This document shows positions 24,871 to 33,221 of a stretch of 64,000 bases of DNA, piece by piece. Made by a program: the position numbers and the translations under genes. The DNA is from UBA4736 sp002404015. GTDB taxonomy: Bacteria; Chloroflexota; Dormibacteria; Dormibacterales; Dormibacteraceae. The stretch's first letter is position 1. Every line of letters starts with the position of its first letter. The stretch is taken from assembly GCA_036747295.1 (NCBI GenBank), contig DAIOCN010000014.1:8550-72549 (forward strand). The letters run 5' to 3'. The notes beneath the pieces were generated by a model, which saw only the letters and a program-made list of their open reading frames with translations, was not told the DNA's origin and made no database searches.

Positions 24871-25557
24871 TCAGTCTAGTGAGCCCAGCACCCTCACCTC
24901 GCCGGCCGCGTTGCCGACCAGGACGGCCGTCACCATGTTGATGAACAGCCCGTGCTCGATGACCCCGAGGATGCCGTGGATCTGGACGGCCAGGCCCGGC
25001 GGGTCCGCGACTCCGTCGGCGAACAGCAGGTCGACGATCAGGTTCCCGTTGTCCGTCTTGAAAGGGTTCTCCGGACCGCCCCGCAGGTCCCAGGTGGCCC
25101 CCAGCGAGCCCAGCCGGCGGGCCGTCTGCCGCCAGAGGAACGGGGTCACCTCCACCGGCAGCACGCCGACGCCCAGCCTGTCCACGAGCTTCCCCTCGTC
25201 CGCGATCACCACGAAACGGGTGGAGGCGTCGGCCACCATCTTCTCCCGGAACAGCGCGCCGCCGCGCCCCTTGATCAGGTTGAGGTCGCGGTCGATCTCG
25301 TCGGCCCCGTCCACCGCCAGGTCGATGGGCCGGTCGAGCTCGGAGACCACCGGGATGCCGGCGGCCAGGGCCAGCTCGGCACTGGCCCGGGAGGTGGGGA
25401 CCACCGACAGCCGGAGGCCCTCGGCGACCCGCCGGGCGAGGCCGTCGATGAAGTAGCGGGCGGTGGTGCCCGTTCCCAGCCCGAGCACCATGCCCGGCTC
25501 GACGAGCTTCAGCGCCGCCGCGGCGGCCGCCGCCTTGCCGACCTCAGCCTGCAGCAT
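24871..25557 (-). CDS. rpiA: Ribose-5-phosphate isomerase A
   Basis: 228 residues from the ATG at 25557 (upstream in-frame codons lie inside rpe and are not conserved). It interconverts ribulose 5-phosphate and ribose 5-phosphate. Family motifs: GLGTGTT (26-32), DGADEID (83-89) and KGRGGALFREK (96-106), which includes the catalytic acid. The start overlaps the end of rpe by 14 nt; gndA follows after 4 nt. Confidence 0.95.
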   Translation of the reverse strand: MLQAEVGKAAAAAAALKLVEPGMVLGLGTGTTARYFIDGLARRVAEGLRLSVVPTSRASAELALAAGIPVVSELDRPIDLAVDGADEIDRDLNLIKGRGGALFREKMVADASTRFVVIADEGKLVDRLGVGVLPVEVTPFLWRQTARRLGSLGATWDLRGGPENPFKTDNGNLIVDLLFADGVADPPGLAVQIHGILGVIEHGLFINMVTAVLVGNAAGEVRVLGSLD

Positions 25558-26194
25558 CGCGCAGGGCCTTGATACCGGCCACCACCCCATCGGGATGGCC
25601 GAATACGGAGCTGCCGGCAACCAGGAGGTTGGCGCCCGCCGCGACCACGGCCGGCACGGTGCGAGCGTCGATCCCGCCGTCCACCTCGATGTCGAGGTCC
25701 GGCGCCGCCTCGCGCAGGCTCCGGACCTTGCCGGTCATCGAGGCTATGAAAGCCTGGCCGCCGAAACCCGGCTCGACCGTCATGACAAGGGCCATGACCA
25801 CGTCCGCCAGCACCTCGCGCGCCGCCTCGAAAGGCGTCCCCGGGCTCAGGGCGACACCTGGCCGGGCTCCCGCTTTCTCGATCAGGGTCAGCGTACGGAA
25901 CAGCGCGTAGGTGGCCTCGGCGTGGACGATCACGTAGTCGGCGCCGGCCTCGGCGAAGCGTTCCACGAACAGCTCCGGCCGCTCGACCATCAGGTGCGCC
26001 TCGATGGGCAGATCGGTGGCCCCCCGTACCGCCGCGACCGTGCCCGGTCCGAAGGTCAGGTTGGGGACGAAGTGGCCGTCCATCACGTCCACCTGGACCC
26101 GGTCGGCGCCGGCCGCCTCGGCCTCCCGAACCTGCTCGGCCAGGCGCCCGATGTCGGCGGAGAGGATCGAGGGCACGATCTGGATCGGCTTCAA
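25544..26194 (-). CDS. rpe: Ribulose-phosphate 3-epimerase
   Basis: 216 residues, a TIM barrel converting ribulose 5-phosphate to xylulose 5-phosphate. Marks: IVPSILSADIGRL near the N-terminus, VDVMDGHFVPN (35-45) with the metal/catalytic Asp, EAHLMV (66-71) with the metal His, MTVEPGFGGQ and EVDGGI. The TTG start at 26194 overlaps the pgl stop as TTGA; this start puts the normal N-terminus in place and no better one exists. Confidence 0.95.
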   Translation of the reverse strand: MKPIQIVPSILSADIGRLAEQVREAEAAGADRVQVDVMDGHFVPNLTFGPGTVAAVRGATDLPIEAHLMVERPELFVERFAEAGADYVIVHAEATYALFRTLTLIEKAGARPGVALSPGTPFEAAREVLADVVMALVMTVEPGFGGQAFIASMTGKVRSLREAAPDLDIEVDGGIDARTVPAVVAAGANLLVAGSSVFGHPDGVVAGIKALRDAAG

Positions 26195-26826
26195 CCTGCC
26201 GCCGCCCGGTCGAGCAGCATCTCCGCGCCGGGGATGAGGCCGGCCGGGACCTCGCCGCGCCGCGCCCGTGCCACGGCCTCGCGCTTGTCCCCGCCGGTCA
26301 CCAGGAACACGACCCGGCGCGCCTCGCGCAGGGCGCCCAGGGTGAGGCTGACGCGGTCCGGGGGCGGCTTGGGAGCGTCCTGCACAGCCACCGCGTAGCC
26401 GGAGGCGGTCAGGGCCGGGTGGCCGGGAAAGAGCGAGGCGGTGTGGCCATCCTGGCCCATCCCGAGCAGGACCAGGTCGAGTGGCGAGAGTGTGCGCACT
26501 ACGAGATCGTAAGCGCTGGCCGCGGCCTCGGCGCCCAGCTCGCTCGGCATCCGGAGCACGCCGAACGGCGCGACCCGGTCGAGGAGCGCCGCCCGCGCCA
26601 TCGCGTAGTTGGACTCCGGGTCGTCCGGCGGCACGCAGCGCTCGTCCCCGAAGAGGATCGTGACCCTCCCCCACGCCACGGGCATTCGGGCCAGGATCTC
26701 GTAGGCACGCCGCGGCGTCGAGCCGCCTGCCAGCACGAGGCTGCGGGCCCCCGTGTTGACCGCTTCCGCGATCAGCTCCGCGGCCGCCTGGGCGACCTCG
26801 CCGGGGTCCTCGAAGACCTGAATCAC
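26191..26826 (-). CDS. pgl: 6-phosphogluconolactonase
   Basis: 211 residues of the NagB-like DevB/Pgl family, hydrolysing 6-phosphogluconolactone to 6-phosphogluconate. Motifs: AGGSTPRRAYE (33-43), FGDERCVPPDDPESN (59-73) and GMGQDGHTASLFPG. The GTG start at 26826 overlaps the opcA stop as GTGA, and its own stop overlaps the rpe start as TTGA, so it is translationally coupled on both sides. Confidence 0.95.
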   Translation of the reverse strand: MIQVFEDPGEVAQAAAELIAEAVNTGARSLVLAGGSTPRRAYEILARMPVAWGRVTILFGDERCVPPDDPESNYAMARAALLDRVAPFGVLRMPSELGAEAAASAYDLVVRTLSPLDLVLLGMGQDGHTASLFPGHPALTASGYAVAVQDAPKPPPDRVSLTLGALREARRVVFLVTGGDKREAVARARRGEVPAGLIPGAEMLLDRAAAG

Positions 26827-27929
26827 CTGGTCGCGGAGAGCAGCTCGCCGCCCGCGAGGAGGGCCCGCATGTAGACCTCGTCGCGGCGGCCCTGGGCCAT
26901 GAGGCGGAGCAGCAGCTGGCCCGAGTCCGACTTCGGCAGCGAGATCAGCTGGCGGACGCTGTCGACCCCGCCGATGTCGACGTTGACGTCGGCCAGCGTT
27001 CGTCGCTCCGGATCGCGCTGCATGGTGACCGCGAAGGTGCGTCCGCCCGAGGCGCCCTCCAGGCGGATCGCCTCCAGCTCGCCTGGCATCGCGTCTGCCC
27101 GCACCGAGCGGAATGCCAACTCGACCGGGTGCTGGCGGGGGGAGTCCAGGAAGGCGACGACGATCCCGCCCTGGCCCGAGGCGGCCCGGCGCAGCCTCCA
27201 GCGGAGTGTCGACTGCAGCCAGCCGGCCATGAGGACCGCCCCGATCCGGTTGCCCCGCCCCTCGCCCGCGTAGTCGATGCCAACCCCGTTCAGGCCATCC
27301 AGGAAGCCGCGGCGCTCGGTGGGTGCGAAGAACTGGGCCAGGGATTCCCGCCAGGGCCGAAGCCGCTCCCAGGCCAGGTCGGCTATGCCGAGCTCCTTGC
27401 GCAGCGTCTTGGCCAGGTCGGCCAGGTCCAGGAGTGCGGTGAACGGCCTCTCGAAGCCGGCCGAGTCGACGACGAGCACGTCGACGATCTCCATCACTTG
27501 CTCGATCGGAACCTCGCCCAGCGGCGGTGTCCCCAGCCACCAGAGGTAGGTGGGCGCGTCCGGAGCCAGCAGCGGCTCGAGGAGGCTGGGAAGGTGGCGG
27601 CCGGGCTCGCCGCTGACGTGGAGGAGGATCTGCTCGCGCTGGACCGGCGCGCCCAGGATGAGCACCGTGGCGTGGGACTCGACCTCGGCGTCGATCCTGT
27701 CCCGGCCGCTCAGGTCGTCGTGGATGACGATCGCGCGCAGCGGGTGCTGGCTGGCCACCGTCTCGGCGAACCTGTCGGCGGCGGCCGCGAGGTTGGCGTC
27801 GGCACCGGTCACGACGACCAGGTTCAGCGTCACGATCCGGGGGTGCGGGTGGTCACCCGGCCCGGCGTCGTGGCGGGCCAGCTCGGAGTGCAGCCGGTTC
27901 AGCTGGTCCAGCACGTCGAGCAGCGTCAC
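26823..27929 (-). CDS. opcA: OpcA-type glucose-6-phosphate dehydrogenase assembly protein
   Basis: About 368 residues from a GTG at 27929, with GGGGGAGG close upstream; the open frame continues upstream into zwf without conserved sequence. OpcA binds Zwf and controls its assembly or redox-dependent activity in cyanobacteria and actinobacteria. Recognised by HPRIVTLNLVVV, VQREQILLHVSGEPGRHLPSLLEPLL, PTYLWWLG and the C-terminal dinucleotide-free alpha/beta region. Placement directly after zwf and before pgl is the classical arrangement. Confidence 0.88.
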   Translation of the reverse strand: MTLLDVLDQLNRLHSELARHDAGPGDHPHPRIVTLNLVVVTGADANLAAAADRFAETVASQHPLRAIVIHDDLSGRDRIDAEVESHATVLILGAPVQREQILLHVSGEPGRHLPSLLEPLLAPDAPTYLWWLGTPPLGEVPIEQVMEIVDVLVVDSAGFERPFTALLDLADLAKTLRKELGIADLAWERLRPWRESLAQFFAPTERRGFLDGLNGVGIDYAGEGRGNRIGAVLMAGWLQSTLRWRLRRAASGQGGIVVAFLDSPRQHPVELAFRSVRADAMPGELEAIRLEGASGGRTFAVTMQRDPERRTLADVNVDIGGVDSVRQLISLPKSDSGQLLLRLMAQGRRDEVYMRALLAGGELLSATR

Positions 27930-27970
27930 GTCCTCCCCCTTCCAGCTCCGCTTGCGGACCCTGTGCGGCT

Positions 27971-29515
27971 CTACGGGACGTGCCACTGGTTGCCATCCGC
28001 GGCGGGCAGCTTGTCCGCCGCCTTCGGTCCCCACGTCCCGGCTGCGTAGGTCTGGAGTGGCGGCTTGCCTTCTCGCCACGCCTTCTCGACCTCGTCGATC
28101 AGCGTCCAGGCCGCCTCGACCTCGTCCGAACGCGTGAAAAGGGTGGGGTCGCCCAGCATGCAGTCGAGCAGCAGGCGCTCGTAGGCATCCGGCACGTCCA
28201 CCAGGAAGGAGGACATGTAGAGGAAGTCCATGTTGACGCTTCGGATCAACAGCCCGGCCGTCGGCACCTTGGCCCCGAATCGCAGCGAGATGCCCTCCTC
28301 GGGCTGGATCCGCAGCGTGATCGCGTTGGGCTCCAGGTCCTTGGTCTGTTCGCGGCCGAAGGTCAGATGGGGCGGCCGTTTGAACTGGATCCGGATCTCG
28401 GTCACTTGCTTGGGGAGGCGCTTGCCGGTGCGCACGTAGAACGGCACATCCGCCCAGCGCCAGTTGTCCACCTGGAGCCGCAGCGCCGCGTACGTCTCTG
28501 TCTGCGAGTCGGGCGCGACGTTCTTCTCCTCTCGGTACCCGGGCGCCTTCTCACCCTGCACCCAGCCCTTCGTGTACTGGCCGCGGACGGTGTGGATCGC
28601 GACCTCGGCGGCCCGGAACGGCCGGATCGACCTCAGCACCTTCACCTTCTCGTCGCGGACGCTGGTGGCCTCGAAGGCTACCGGCGGCTCCATCGCGACC
28701 AGGGTCAGGAGCTGGAGCGCGTGGTTCTGGATGATGTCGCGCAGGGCGCCCGCCTTCTCGTAGTAAGCCCCGCGGTTCTCGACTCCCAGCGGCTCCGCCA
28801 CGGTGATCTGGATCGACCGGACCAGCTGCGAGTTCCAGATCGGCTCGAAGATGGAGTTGGCGAAGCGGAAGGCGAGGATGTTCTGGACCGTCTCCTTGCC
28901 CAGGTAGTGGTCGATCCGGAACACGCTGTTCTCGTGGAACGCCTCCTGCAGGACCCGGTTCAGCTCCCGGGCGCTCTTGAGGTCCATTCCGAACGGCTTC
29001 TCCACGATGATCCGGCGGTATCCCTTGGCGTCGCGGTTCAGGCCCGCCGCCTTCAGCTGCTCGACGATCAGCGGGTAGGCGGGCGGCGGCGTGGCGCAGT
29101 AGAAGACCGCGTTGCCGCCCGTGTGCATCCGCTGCTCGATGTCGTCGAGCTGCCGCTTGAGCTCTTTGAAGCCGTCCAGCTTGGCGAAGTCCACCGGCTG
29201 GTAGGACATCACCTGCAGGAACCCGCGGAGGATGTTCTCGTCCACGGGCTGGGTGCGCGAGTGGGCCCTGATCGCCTCGGCCGCCCGCTTGCTGAAGTCG
29301 TCCTGCGAGAGGTCGTCGATCGCCGCCCCGACCAGGCTGAAGCCGACCGGCAGCATACGGTTTCGGGCCAGGTTGTAGATCGCGGGCAGAAGCTTTCGAG
29401 AGGCGAGGTCGCCGGTCGCGCCGAAGATCACCATGATCGCCGGCGCCGCGGCGCGGTACTCGCCCATCCCCTCGCCCAGTGGATTGCTCGCCGGCCGTTC
29501 CTGGGCGGCGGTCAC
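27971..29515 (-). CDS. zwf: Glucose-6-phosphate dehydrogenase
   Basis: 514 residues. It oxidises glucose 6-phosphate to 6-phosphogluconolactone, the entry to the oxidative pentose phosphate branch. Nucleotide site GATGDLASRK (32-41), substrate site EKPFGMD (172-178) and the active-site signature RIDHYLGKE (200-208) with the catalytic His. Start GTG at 29515 overlaps the stop of gnd as GTGA. opcA follows after about 40 nt. Confidence 0.97.
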   Translation of the reverse strand: MTAAQERPASNPLGEGMGEYRAAAPAIMVIFGATGDLASRKLLPAIYNLARNRMLPVGFSLVGAAIDDLSQDDFSKRAAEAIRAHSRTQPVDENILRGFLQVMSYQPVDFAKLDGFKELKRQLDDIEQRMHTGGNAVFYCATPPPAYPLIVEQLKAAGLNRDAKGYRRIIVEKPFGMDLKSARELNRVLQEAFHENSVFRIDHYLGKETVQNILAFRFANSIFEPIWNSQLVRSIQITVAEPLGVENRGAYYEKAGALRDIIQNHALQLLTLVAMEPPVAFEATSVRDEKVKVLRSIRPFRAAEVAIHTVRGQYTKGWVQGEKAPGYREEKNVAPDSQTETYAALRLQVDNWRWADVPFYVRTGKRLPKQVTEIRIQFKRPPHLTFGREQTKDLEPNAITLRIQPEEGISLRFGAKVPTAGLLIRSVNMDFLYMSSFLVDVPDAYERLLLDCMLGDPTLFTRSDEVEAAWTLIDEVEKAWREGKPPLQTYAAGTWGPKAADKLPAADGNQWHVP

Positions 29516-30426
29516 TTCCGCTCGGTTTGCACCGCGTGGCCGCCGAACTGGTTGCGCATCATCGCCAGCATCTTGTCGGCGAACGTGTCCTCGAGCCGGC
29601 TCCGGAAACGCTCGTAGAGGGCCATCGTGATCACCGGGGCCGGGACGGCGGACGCGATCGCCGCCTGGATCGTCCAGCGACCCTCACCGGTGTCGTCCAC
29701 ATAGCCGCGGATCTTGCTGAGCTCGTGGTCCTCACTGAGGCCCGCGGCGATCAGGTCGAGCAGCCAGGAGCGCACGACGCTGCCGTAGCGCCAGGCCTCG
29801 GCGATGGCGTGCATGTCCATGCCGGGGTAGGCGTTGGATCCCTTCATGATCGCGAAGCCCTCGGCGTACGCCTGCATGAGGCCGTACTCGATGCCGTTGT
29901 GGACCATCTTCACAAAGTGACCGGAGCCCTCGGGCCCGGTGTGCACGAGGCCGCCTTCCGGGGGCGCCAGCGACTTGAGCAGGGGAAGGCAGTGGTCGAA
30001 GATCGACTTCTCGCCCCCCACCATCAGCGAGTAGCCGTTGGCGAGGCCCCACACCCCGCCGGAGGTGCCGGCGTCCAGGTAGTGCATGCCCCTGGCCTGC
30101 AGGACCTTGGCGTCCTCGATGGCGATCTGCCAGTTTGTGTTGCCGCCGTCGATGACGATGTCGTCCCTGTCGAGCAGGTCGGCCAGCTCCCTGATGGTCT
30201 GCGTAGTCGGGTCGCCCGCGGGCACCATCACCCAGACGACCTGGGGCCGCGCCTCGAGCTTCGACACCAGCTCCTGGAGGGTCCGCGCCCCGACGGCGCC
30301 GTCGGCCTCCGAGCGCTTGACGGCCTCCTCGGAGCGGTCGTAGGCGACCATCCGGTGCCCCGCCTTCAGCAGGCGGGTGACCATGTTCCCGCCCATCCTG
30401 CCCAACCCGACCATCGCCATCTCCAT
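29512..30426 (-). CDS. gnd: 6-phosphogluconate dehydrogenase, short form, probably NAD+ dependent
   Basis: 304 residues, the short decarboxylating 6PGDH form (YqeC/Gnd-II type) lacking the long all-helical duplication. Rossmann GLGRMGGNM (7-15). After strand 2 the sequence is YDRSEE (29-34); the Asp in place of the Asn of NADP forms predicts NAD+ preference. Active-site residues are present: AGTSGGVWG (119-127), Lys173 and HNGIEY (176-181). ATG at 30426, 3 nt after the tal-pgi stop; the stop overlaps zwf. It duplicates the activity of gndA at the end of the same operon. Confidence 0.92.
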   Translation of the reverse strand: MEMAMVGLGRMGGNMVTRLLKAGHRMVAYDRSEEAVKRSEADGAVGARTLQELVSKLEARPQVVWVMVPAGDPTTQTIRELADLLDRDDIVIDGGNTNWQIAIEDAKVLQARGMHYLDAGTSGGVWGLANGYSLMVGGEKSIFDHCLPLLKSLAPPEGGLVHTGPEGSGHFVKMVHNGIEYGLMQAYAEGFAIMKGSNAYPGMDMHAIAEAWRYGSVVRSWLLDLIAAGLSEDHELSKIRGYVDDTGEGRWTIQAAIASAVPAPVITMALYERFRSRLEDTFADKMLAMMRNQFGGHAVQTERK

Positions 30427-30429
30427 CGG

Positions 30430-33219
30430 TCAGCGGCCCCCTTTCACGGTCGACTCCACGGATTCCACCAGCGCCTTCCAGCCGGCGGCGGGGTTCCTGC
30501 CCAGGTCCACCCGGACCACCGGGTACCCCCGCTTCTGCAGCGACTCCAGGTCGCCCAGCGCCTGGGCCTGCTTCAGGGTCGAGAAGCCGTAGGTCTGGCC
30601 GGGGATCGGAACGTCCCTGGTGTCCTCCTGCACGATCTGCAGGAAGATGCCGGTCTTGGGGCCGCCTTTGTGCAGCTGCCCTGTCGAGTGCAGGAAGCGC
30701 GGCCCGTAGCCGCTGGTCGTGGCGAATCGGGTCCTGTCTCGGACTTGGGTCCGGATCCGCTTCAGCGCCGACTCCGAGCCAGGCGTCCGGGCCGTGTAGG
30801 ACATGATCGCCAAGTAGGAGCCTGCCTTCCCCGTCCCGAGCAGCCTGGCGATCTCGGGCCCCGCCTTGGCGGCCGGGACTGACTCCGCGGCCGGCAGCCT
30901 GCCCTTGGCCTTGAACTGAATCAGCACCTTCTTGGTGTTGTCCTTGCTCTCCTGCACGTTGGGCTGGTCGAAGGGATTGATGCCCAGCAGCGAGCCCGCA
31001 ACGGCGGTCGCGATCTCCCAACGCAGGAACTCGCCGCCCAGGTCGAGCGGGTCGCGCAGCGTCAGCGTCACCACCGGCTGGCCCGCCTTCTCCAGTGCCC
31101 GCACCTGGGCGTTGGCGGGGTCCTTGTCCATCCGGATGTAAACGAAGAGCCGGTCGTCCCCGTAGACCGCGGGCTTGCCGACCGGCTCGCCCTCGACGGG
31201 GACGATCCCCTTACCCCGCTTGCCGGTGCTCTCGGCGATGAGCTGCTCGACCCAGTAGCCGAAGGTGGCGATCCTGGGAGAGAGGACGAGGGTCAGCTTG
31301 TTGCGGCCCCGGTTCGCCAGCTCGCCCAGCACGGCGCCCAGCCAGACGCCGGGGTTCTTGTCGACAGGCGTGCTGGAGTCGCACGAGTGCGCCATCTCGC
31401 TGGCCCGCTCCAGCAGCTCCTCCACGTCGACGCCCATGAGAGCCCCTGGCACGAGCCCGAAGTAGGAGAGAACCGAGTAGCGGCCGCCGATGTCGGAGGG
31501 GTTGGTGAAGATCCAGCGGTAGTCGCGGTCGGCCGCCAGCCGCTCGAGCGACGAGCCGGCGTCGGTGATGGCCGCGAAGTTGCGCTCCGGCTTCTTGGTC
31601 CCGGTCTTCTGGACCTGCTCCCAGAAGTACTCGTTGTGCGACAGCGTCTCCGTGGTGCTGCCGGACTTGGAGGCGACCACGAACAGGGTGTCCTCGAGGT
31701 CGATCTTGGCGCGGAGCGCGAGGATGGTGCCGGGGTCGGTGGTGTCCAGCACGTGCAGCCCCGGGTGGCCTTTCACCTGGCCGAAGGTGTTGCGGAGCAC
31801 GTCCGGGCCCAGGCTGGATCCGCCCATGCCCAGCAGCACGACGTCGGAGTAGGTCCGGGCTTCCCGGGCGCGCTCGGCCAGCTTGGGCGCCTGCTCCAGC
31901 ATCTTCTCCGGCATGTTCAGCCAGCCCAGCCAGTTGACGACGTCCTCCTGGATCGCCCTGTCCGGCCCCCAGAACGTGCCGTCCTTGGACCAGAGCCGGC
32001 GCGGCGCCTCCTCCTTCTGCAGCTTCGCGACCGCCGCGTCGACCGCCGGCTGCAGACCGCCCAGGTTGTGCCACTGGCGCGGTCCCTTGCCCGACCGGAT
32101 GTCGCGAGCCGCGTTCTTCAGGACGTGGAGAAGGCTCTCGAACGACTTGCTGAAGAGCTCCACGCCCTCGACCTCGAGCTCGCGGGTGACCTCGTCGAGG
32201 TCGATACCCACGTCGGCCAGCTGCTTCAGCTGCCGGTAGGCCAGCTCCACGTTCTCGTCGAGGCTGCGGCGCACCTCGCCGTGCTCCAGGAATGCCACCA
32301 GCGTGGCCGGCGGAACCGTGTCGACGGTGTCGGGACCGATCAGCTCCTCGACGTACATGGTGTCCGGGTAGCGGGGATCCTTGGTCGAGGTCGAGGCCCA
32401 CAGGCAGCGCTGGGTGCGGGCGCCCGCCTTGGCCAGGGACTCCCAGCGCGGCCCCGAATGAAGACGCTTGTAGTGCTCGTAGGCGTTCTTGGAGTTGGCG
32501 ATGCCGGCCTTGCCGAGCAGGCCGGTCAGGTGCTTCTTCTCTTTGGGGTCGCGGGCCGCCTCGATCTTCGCCTCGAGCATCTTGTCGACCTTGGAGTCGA
32601 CGCGGCTCACGAAGAAGCTGGCGACGGAGCCGATCTTCGAGAGGTCGCCGCCCTTCTTGCGGAGGTCCTCGAGGCCGGACTGGAAAGCCTCCACGACTGC
32701 GTCATAGCGGTCCACCGAGAAGATCAGCGTGACGTTGATGTTCACGCCCTCGCCGATCATCTGCCGGATGGCGGGCAGCCCCGGCTTGGTGGCCGGGATC
32801 TTGACCATCACGTTGGGCCGGCCGGTGCGCGCGTGGAGCTCCCGCGCCATCTCGACCGTCTTCTTAGTGCTGGCGGCCACCACCGGCGACACCTCGATGC
32901 TCACGTAGCCGTCCCTGCCCTTCGTGCGGTCGTAGACCGGGCGGAAGATGTCGGCCGCGCTCTGGATGTCCTCGACCATCAGGTCCCAGAGGATGTCGTC
33001 GGGCCGGCGGCCGGCCCGCACCAGGCGCACGAGTGCCTCGTCGTAGTCGGTCGAGCCGGAGACCGCCTTCTCGAAGATCGTGGGGTTGGAGGTGACGCCT
33101 GTCACACCCAGGTCGCGCAGCCGCGCAAGCTCGCCGGAGGTGACCAGCTGGCGCCGGATGTTGTCGAGCCACAGGCTCTGACCCTGCTTCTGAAGCTCCT
33201 TCAGCGGGCTGGTCGGCAT
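30430..33219 (-). CDS. tal-pgi: Bifunctional transaldolase / glucose-6-phosphate isomerase fusion
   Basis: 929 residues. The N-terminal part (1 to about 365) is a transaldolase TIM barrel: LGVTGVTSNPTIFEKAVSGS near 37-56 and the Schiff-base Lys140 in NVMVKIPAT. The C-terminal part (about 390-929) is a phosphoglucose isomerase with two SIS folds: LLGMGGSSLGPDV, VASKSGSTTETL, the DIGGRYSVLSYFGLVP signature, and NPFDQPNVQESKD. It links the non-oxidative branch to glycolysis by recycling fructose 6-phosphate to glucose 6-phosphate. This fusion is known in several bacteria. ATG at 33219 is 2 nt after tkt. Confidence 0.95.
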   Translation of the reverse strand: MPTSPLKELQKQGQSLWLDNIRRQLVTSGELARLRDLGVTGVTSNPTIFEKAVSGSTDYDEALVRLVRAGRRPDDILWDLMVEDIQSAADIFRPVYDRTKGRDGYVSIEVSPVVAASTKKTVEMARELHARTGRPNVMVKIPATKPGLPAIRQMIGEGVNINVTLIFSVDRYDAVVEAFQSGLEDLRKKGGDLSKIGSVASFFVSRVDSKVDKMLEAKIEAARDPKEKKHLTGLLGKAGIANSKNAYEHYKRLHSGPRWESLAKAGARTQRCLWASTSTKDPRYPDTMYVEELIGPDTVDTVPPATLVAFLEHGEVRRSLDENVELAYRQLKQLADVGIDLDEVTRELEVEGVELFSKSFESLLHVLKNAARDIRSGKGPRQWHNLGGLQPAVDAAVAKLQKEEAPRRLWSKDGTFWGPDRAIQEDVVNWLGWLNMPEKMLEQAPKLAERAREARTYSDVVLLGMGGSSLGPDVLRNTFGQVKGHPGLHVLDTTDPGTILALRAKIDLEDTLFVVASKSGSTTETLSHNEYFWEQVQKTGTKKPERNFAAITDAGSSLERLAADRDYRWIFTNPSDIGGRYSVLSYFGLVPGALMGVDVEELLERASEMAHSCDSSTPVDKNPGVWLGAVLGELANRGRNKLTLVLSPRIATFGYWVEQLIAESTGKRGKGIVPVEGEPVGKPAVYGDDRLFVYIRMDKDPANAQVRALEKAGQPVVTLTLRDPLDLGGEFLRWEIATAVAGSLLGINPFDQPNVQESKDNTKKVLIQFKAKGRLPAAESVPAAKAGPEIARLLGTGKAGSYLAIMSYTARTPGSESALKRIRTQVRDRTRFATTSGYGPRFLHSTGQLHKGGPKTGIFLQIVQEDTRDVPIPGQTYGFSTLKQAQALGDLESLQKRGYPVVRVDLGRNPAAGWKALVESVESTVKGGR

Positions 33220-33221
33220 GG

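Noticed and set aside
24871..25620. Longer rpiA from 25620
   Set aside because: The extra 21 residues lie inside rpe coding sequence and do not match the family N-terminus; ATG 25557 does.
27980..29617. 545-codon plus-strand open frame opposite zwf
   Set aside because: Antisense shadow of zwf and gnd; translation is low-complexity Arg/Gly/Leu/Val/Asp with no domain, typical for GC-rich reverse frames.
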